A stretch of DNA of 16,249 nt from Porphyromonadaceae bacterium UBA3318 (GTDB taxonomy: Bacteria > Bacteroidota > Bacteroidia > Bacteroidales > Muribaculaceae): the NCBI GenBank assembly GCA_002361235.1, contig DESI01000039.1, positions 1 to 16,249 on the forward strand, written 5' to 3'. This document shows, piece by piece, positions 14,201 to 16,249 of the stretch; the first letter of the stretch is position 1; every line of letters begins with the position of its first letter. Made by a program: the position numbers and the translations under genes. The notes under the pieces are model-generated. The model had not been told where the DNA came from, made no database searches, and saw only the letters and a program-made list of their open reading frames with translations.

Positions 14201-15169
14201 ATCATCAAGCAAATTGAAGGGTGTGCCACTAAGACGTAATATTTTAGTATTATCCTTAGTAAGCTCAGCCATAACAGCTTTGCCAAGTTCGGTTTGCGTA
14301 CCCTCGTGAGCTTCATCAACTATTATGAGATCCCATGGAGTGGAGAAAACATCATTGTTCTTGTCAAAGTTGCCACCTACAAGTTCCGAACCCCGGAGAT
14401 CCTGCATAGAGGCGAAGTATACGTAATGACATTCATTACGACTGGCGCGGCGTTCAAGATTCGAGAAGGTATCTCCTTTGGTTTTGGAACCGTATGCGTA
14501 TTTGACATTGTCGTAAAATATCTTCTGAAAATCTTCGAACCAACCAGAATCAACCACCGGGCGATGAGTAAGTATAAGAACGCGATGGAAATCTCCACGT
14601 TCTTTGACTACCTCTAAAGCCGAAAGAGTCTTACCAAAACGCATCTTGGCGTTCCAAAGCATCTGATTACCTTTCTTGAACTGTTTAAGAGTCTTATCGA
14701 TTGCCTCTCGTTGTTCCGGTCGGAACACTATTGGTGACTGACCAATAGAAATTTCAGAACCATGGAGTGCTTTACGGCCTTCTTTAACAGCTGTTATTGC
14801 TCGTTTGGCAGTTTCAAGGTCGCAATAAAACCATTCGTCAGCTTTTGCTTCCTTATTGAAGTATTTATGCTTAATGCCCGAACGCTCCAAAACACTATGC
14901 ACAGCATGATCGTCAAAACCTTTGGCTCCCTCCTCGTCAACATAAAAGGCAAGTTCAGTGTGGAGTAAATCAAAATCAATGCCGGCAGTCTGAGTGTATT
15001 CTCTGATACGCTTATTGGCTGCTTCGTTCAATTTGCTGCTGTTAGGAGACAGATTTGGAATTGACAGGTCAATAGTTGTGTCGCCTACCTTAATCAGCCC
15101 TTTATGAGTGCTGTAAGGTATGCGCATCAGATAAATAACCTTATATTTACTGTTATAGAAATATTCCAT
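11234..15169 (-). CDS. Fused GIY-YIG-like nuclease, DEAH helicase and N6-adenine methylase (Type ISP-like restriction-modification enzyme)
   Basis: This 1311-residue protein probably recognises, methylates and cuts DNA. Residues 1-75 resemble a T5orf172/GIY-YIG nuclease: Tyr13 in VIYLM, LIKVG at 25-29, Arg54 and Glu72. A superfamily 2 helicase follows: Walker A KMRFGKT (175-181), DEAH (285-288), SGTPF (314-318), a motif V-like segment near 495-505, and motif VI QTIFRVQ (529-535). A charged, Lys/Glu-rich linker lies around 670-710. The methylase part has a motif-I-like LLEINSKSG (Glu872) and the catalytic NPPY (982-985), the Eco57I type that makes N6-methyladenine. The last 300 residues are the likely target-recognition region and are markedly AT-rich at DNA level. 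Type ISP enzymes such as LlaGI have this order but start with an Mrr-type nuclease. It starts 6 bases after the upstream methylase-like gene. The nuclease call is the least certain part. Confidence 0.85.
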   Translation of the reverse strand: MEYFYNSKYKVIYLMRIPYSTHKGLIKVGDTTIDLSIPNLSPNSSKLNEAANKRIREYTQTAGIDFDLLHTELAFYVDEEGAKGFDDHAVHSVLERSGIKHKYFNKEAKADEWFYCDLETAKRAITAVKEGRKALHGSEISIGQSPIVFRPEQREAIDKTLKQFKKGNQMLWNAKMRFGKTLSALEVVKERGDFHRVLILTHRPVVDSGWFEDFQKIFYDNVKYAYGSKTKGDTFSNLERRASRNECHYVYFASMQDLRGSELVGGNFDKNNDVFSTPWDLIIVDEAHEGTQTELGKAVMAELTKDNTKILRLSGTPFNLLDDFKEEEIYTWDYVMEQRAKADWDLTHPGDYNPYSGLPRLNIYTYDLGRLMNEFADEDIAFNFREFFRTNDEGNFIHKNHVESFLNLLTKTDEESMYPFANKRYRNIFRHTLWMVPSVKAAKALSAMLRNHPVFGLFEIVNVAGDGDEEEANEEALRKVNKAIGPDPDKTRTITLSCGRLTTGVSIKPWTGVLMLSGSFNTAASAYMQTIFRVQTPATINGRVKEDCYVFDFAPDRTLKVLAETAKISTKAGKQSGSDRQQLEEFLNFCPIISIKGSKMKQLNTENMLQQLKRVYVERVVRHGFEDGYLYNDELMRLSDVEISKFEKLKGIIGQTKAMGKTNDITVNDQGLTNEEYEEKGKLEKKKKRELTEEEKARLAELKAKKEGRDKAISILRGISIRMPLLIYGANITDEDMELSIDNFTSLVDDLSWEEFMPRGVTKEIFGEFKQYYDPDIFTAAAKRIRQMARAADHLSIEERIERIAAIFATFRNPDKETVLTPWRVVNMHMSDCLGGYTFFNEDFTETIEEPRFVDRGDVTADVFSPDSPLLEINSKSGLYPLYLAYNIYRVRLRNEMLSPESLEEHQTIWDKTVAENIFVICKTRMAKSITRRTLLGFRNGKTNMWAPEDLINKIKNQPDLFIKKVGDLVGNNVKINAIVGNPPYQEIDGGGGSSAKPIYDKFVGIATLVKPSYISMIMPSRWMTGGKGLDDFRATMLCNHHIKVLHDYLNASDCFSNVAIEGGICYFLIDSYNEGKCKFFSHTSNGISSVTRYLDDNDSDVIIREAGALSILSKVIDKSKHYLSEKVLARNPFGVSNSEPEISTTPFANSLKVLGRFDGSRDIRYLPDNFIPHKGAEIMNSWKVFLSKADGAAGQLGNPIPARIIGQGVIGDQCTLCTETFLAIAPFSSEEEANNVVTYCRTKFFRFMVGIRKLKNMTRDTYKFVPMQYFSKRSDIDWNKSIQEIDAQLYKKYHLSDAEISFIESMIKPM

Positions 15170-15175
15170 GGCAGG

Positions 15176-16183
15176 TTATTTCATTAGGTCGATGAATCGG
15201 ATTTTTTGTTTAGCCTTTGGAGCACTCCAATCCTTGATTATGGCGTATTTTCCGTTATGGGGGTGTATATCGCCGTTCTTGCAACCGCTGCACGGGACTA
15301 TGTTTATTTTCGGCTCATCAAACATACCACCTTCTAGAATCTTTTGTTCCGTACAGCTATTGGGAATCACTCCTTTGAGGCCATCCATTTGCCAGATGTT
15401 CCATGATATGATGTAAGCGATATATTGCAGTGATTTGAGTAGCGGTTTCTTGCCGAACTTGGCATAATAATAGTCAATGAAGGTATATAGCAAAGCTTCG
15501 CGAGCAAGGACGAGGTTGTCACCCTGCCATTCAAAACCATAAATGCTCATATAGGCAGATTGTGCTGCTTTAAGCCATTCGACGGATGTATGGGTGTTTT
15601 CGCCAACAACTCGGAGTTTACGATCAAGAAGTCCGATGCGACGTTCCACAGGGATTGGTTCTCCTGTCACGGCATCGTATCTGCTTACGAGGTAGGGAGC
15701 CTCGCCACAAGTAATTTCGAGGCGATTTTCATTAACGTAGTCGCGCCAAGTTTTTCCTTCAGGAAAATTGATTGGAGCTGTATTGACAATCCATGTATGG
15801 GTGCCATCGGGATTGACAATTTCAGTATTGAAGACATTTTCTCGTCCAAACCAGGCATTATCAACAAGATTGTTTTGCTTGTTGCATATCCAAGACGGAG
15901 TGAATACTTCGGCCATTTCGCGACTACGTTGTTGTTGTTTCTCGCGGGATTTGACGGCTCGTGGCACTATGAGATTTTTATTGGAACCTGTAATGGATTC
16001 AATTTTGATTTGGTCATTGTATTGATAACCTTCACCGCGATCGGCATAATTGTCTGTTGCCCAGAAAATGTTGACTTGCTCGGTATCGGTGCTTAATGTA
16101 TGGTCCTTAAGCAACGTGTTGAGCAAGGCGTGCGAAAGCTCGAATATTTCATTTTCTTTTATGTCGACTTGTGGGGCAGTCAT
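15176..16183 (-). CDS. Methylase-like restriction-modification subunit without the NPPY motif
   Basis: This is the first gene of the restriction-modification operon and belongs to the family annotated 'restriction endonuclease subunit M'. The ATG at 16183 gives 335 residues. A TTG at 16222 would add 13 residues, and a stop lies three codons above that. The motif-X-like segment EVFTPSWICNKQNNLVD has Phe94. LEITCGEAPYLVSRYD (Glu156, Gly160) occupies the place of SAM motif I. YGFEWQGDNLVLAREALL (Asp222) and ISWNIWQMDG look like motif II/III regions. No NPPY or DPPY follows, so it should not methylate alone. CSGC (298-301) near the end may bind a metal. It is separated by 6 bases from the large helicase-methylase, which supplies NPPY. 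I infer that the two form one enzyme. No promoter could be placed before the window ends. Confidence 0.82.
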   Translation of the reverse strand: MTAPQVDIKENEIFELSHALLNTLLKDHTLSTDTEQVNIFWATDNYADRGEGYQYNDQIKIESITGSNKNLIVPRAVKSREKQQQRSREMAEVFTPSWICNKQNNLVDNAWFGRENVFNTEIVNPDGTHTWIVNTAPINFPEGKTWRDYVNENRLEITCGEAPYLVSRYDAVTGEPIPVERRIGLLDRKLRVVGENTHTSVEWLKAAQSAYMSIYGFEWQGDNLVLAREALLYTFIDYYYAKFGKKPLLKSLQYIAYIISWNIWQMDGLKGVIPNSCTEQKILEGGMFDEPKINIVPCSGCKNGDIHPHNGKYAIIKDWSAPKAKQKIRFIDLMK

Positions 16184-16249
16184 CGGACTAGTGTCAGATT
16201 TTGTATTGTTGTTTTTCTGCAATGGAAGTCAATCATCTCTTCATTAGAG

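Noticed and set aside
16184..16222. A TTG start adding 13 residues to the methylase-like subunit
   Set aside because: The extra residues are polar and show no family pattern, and the ATG at 16183 is a normal start. It cannot be fully excluded, because the next upstream stop is only three codons above the TTG.

Overview
The window looks like chromosome of a member of Bacteroidales, and I infer a Muribaculaceae-type gut bacterium. Three things support this. Three gene starts are preceded by exact or near-exact Bacteroidetes promoters (TTTG, 20 bases, TAnnTTTG), and there are no clear Shine-Dalgarno sites. A 'four helix bundle suffix' protein is present, a family I know from Bacteroidales. Intergenic DNA carries short 9-base repeats. 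The genus is not fixed by anything I can see.

Layout. Bases 1-1957 hold the groES-groEL chaperonin operon on the minus strand, with groEL cut by the window start. Its upstream region (1958-2174) holds a sigma-54-like promoter element, a 10-bp inverted repeat and a duplicated 23-base element with a strong hairpin. A secreted GH13 alpha-amylase (minus, 2175-3602) is divergent from a three-gene operon on the plus strand. That operon encodes a small HesA/MoeB/ThiF-type adenylating enzyme and the two subunits of an NfnAB-type, flavin-based NAD(P)H:ferredoxin oxidoreductase. Next, on the minus strand, come an MscS-type channel and an RlmD/RumA-type 23S rRNA methyltransferase. Divergent from these is a YhhQ-type queuosine-precursor transporter, whose short leader folds as a preQ1-I riboswitch candidate ending 4 bases before the ATG.

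From about 10.2 kb the window becomes accessory DNA. A four-helix-bundle suffix protein (minus) has a low-complexity C-terminal tail encoded by the same 9-base repeats that lie next to it, and that recur behind the following gene and between groES and groEL. The last 5 kb is a two-gene restriction-modification operon (minus). It encodes a 335-residue subunit with S-adenosylmethionine-pocket motifs but no NPPY, then a 1311-residue protein that appears to join a GIY-YIG-like nuclease, a DEAH helicase, an N6-adenine methylase (NPPY) and a target-recognition region. This resembles a single-chain Type ISP enzyme with a different nuclease and an extra methylase-like subunit.

The most interesting points are the preQ1-I riboswitch candidate, the GIY-YIG/helicase/methylase enzyme with its AT-rich, probably exchanged, recognition domain, the repeat family that builds the tail of the four-helix-bundle protein, and the sigma-54-like element at groESL. 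All calls were made by reading the sequence. No database search or folding program was run.
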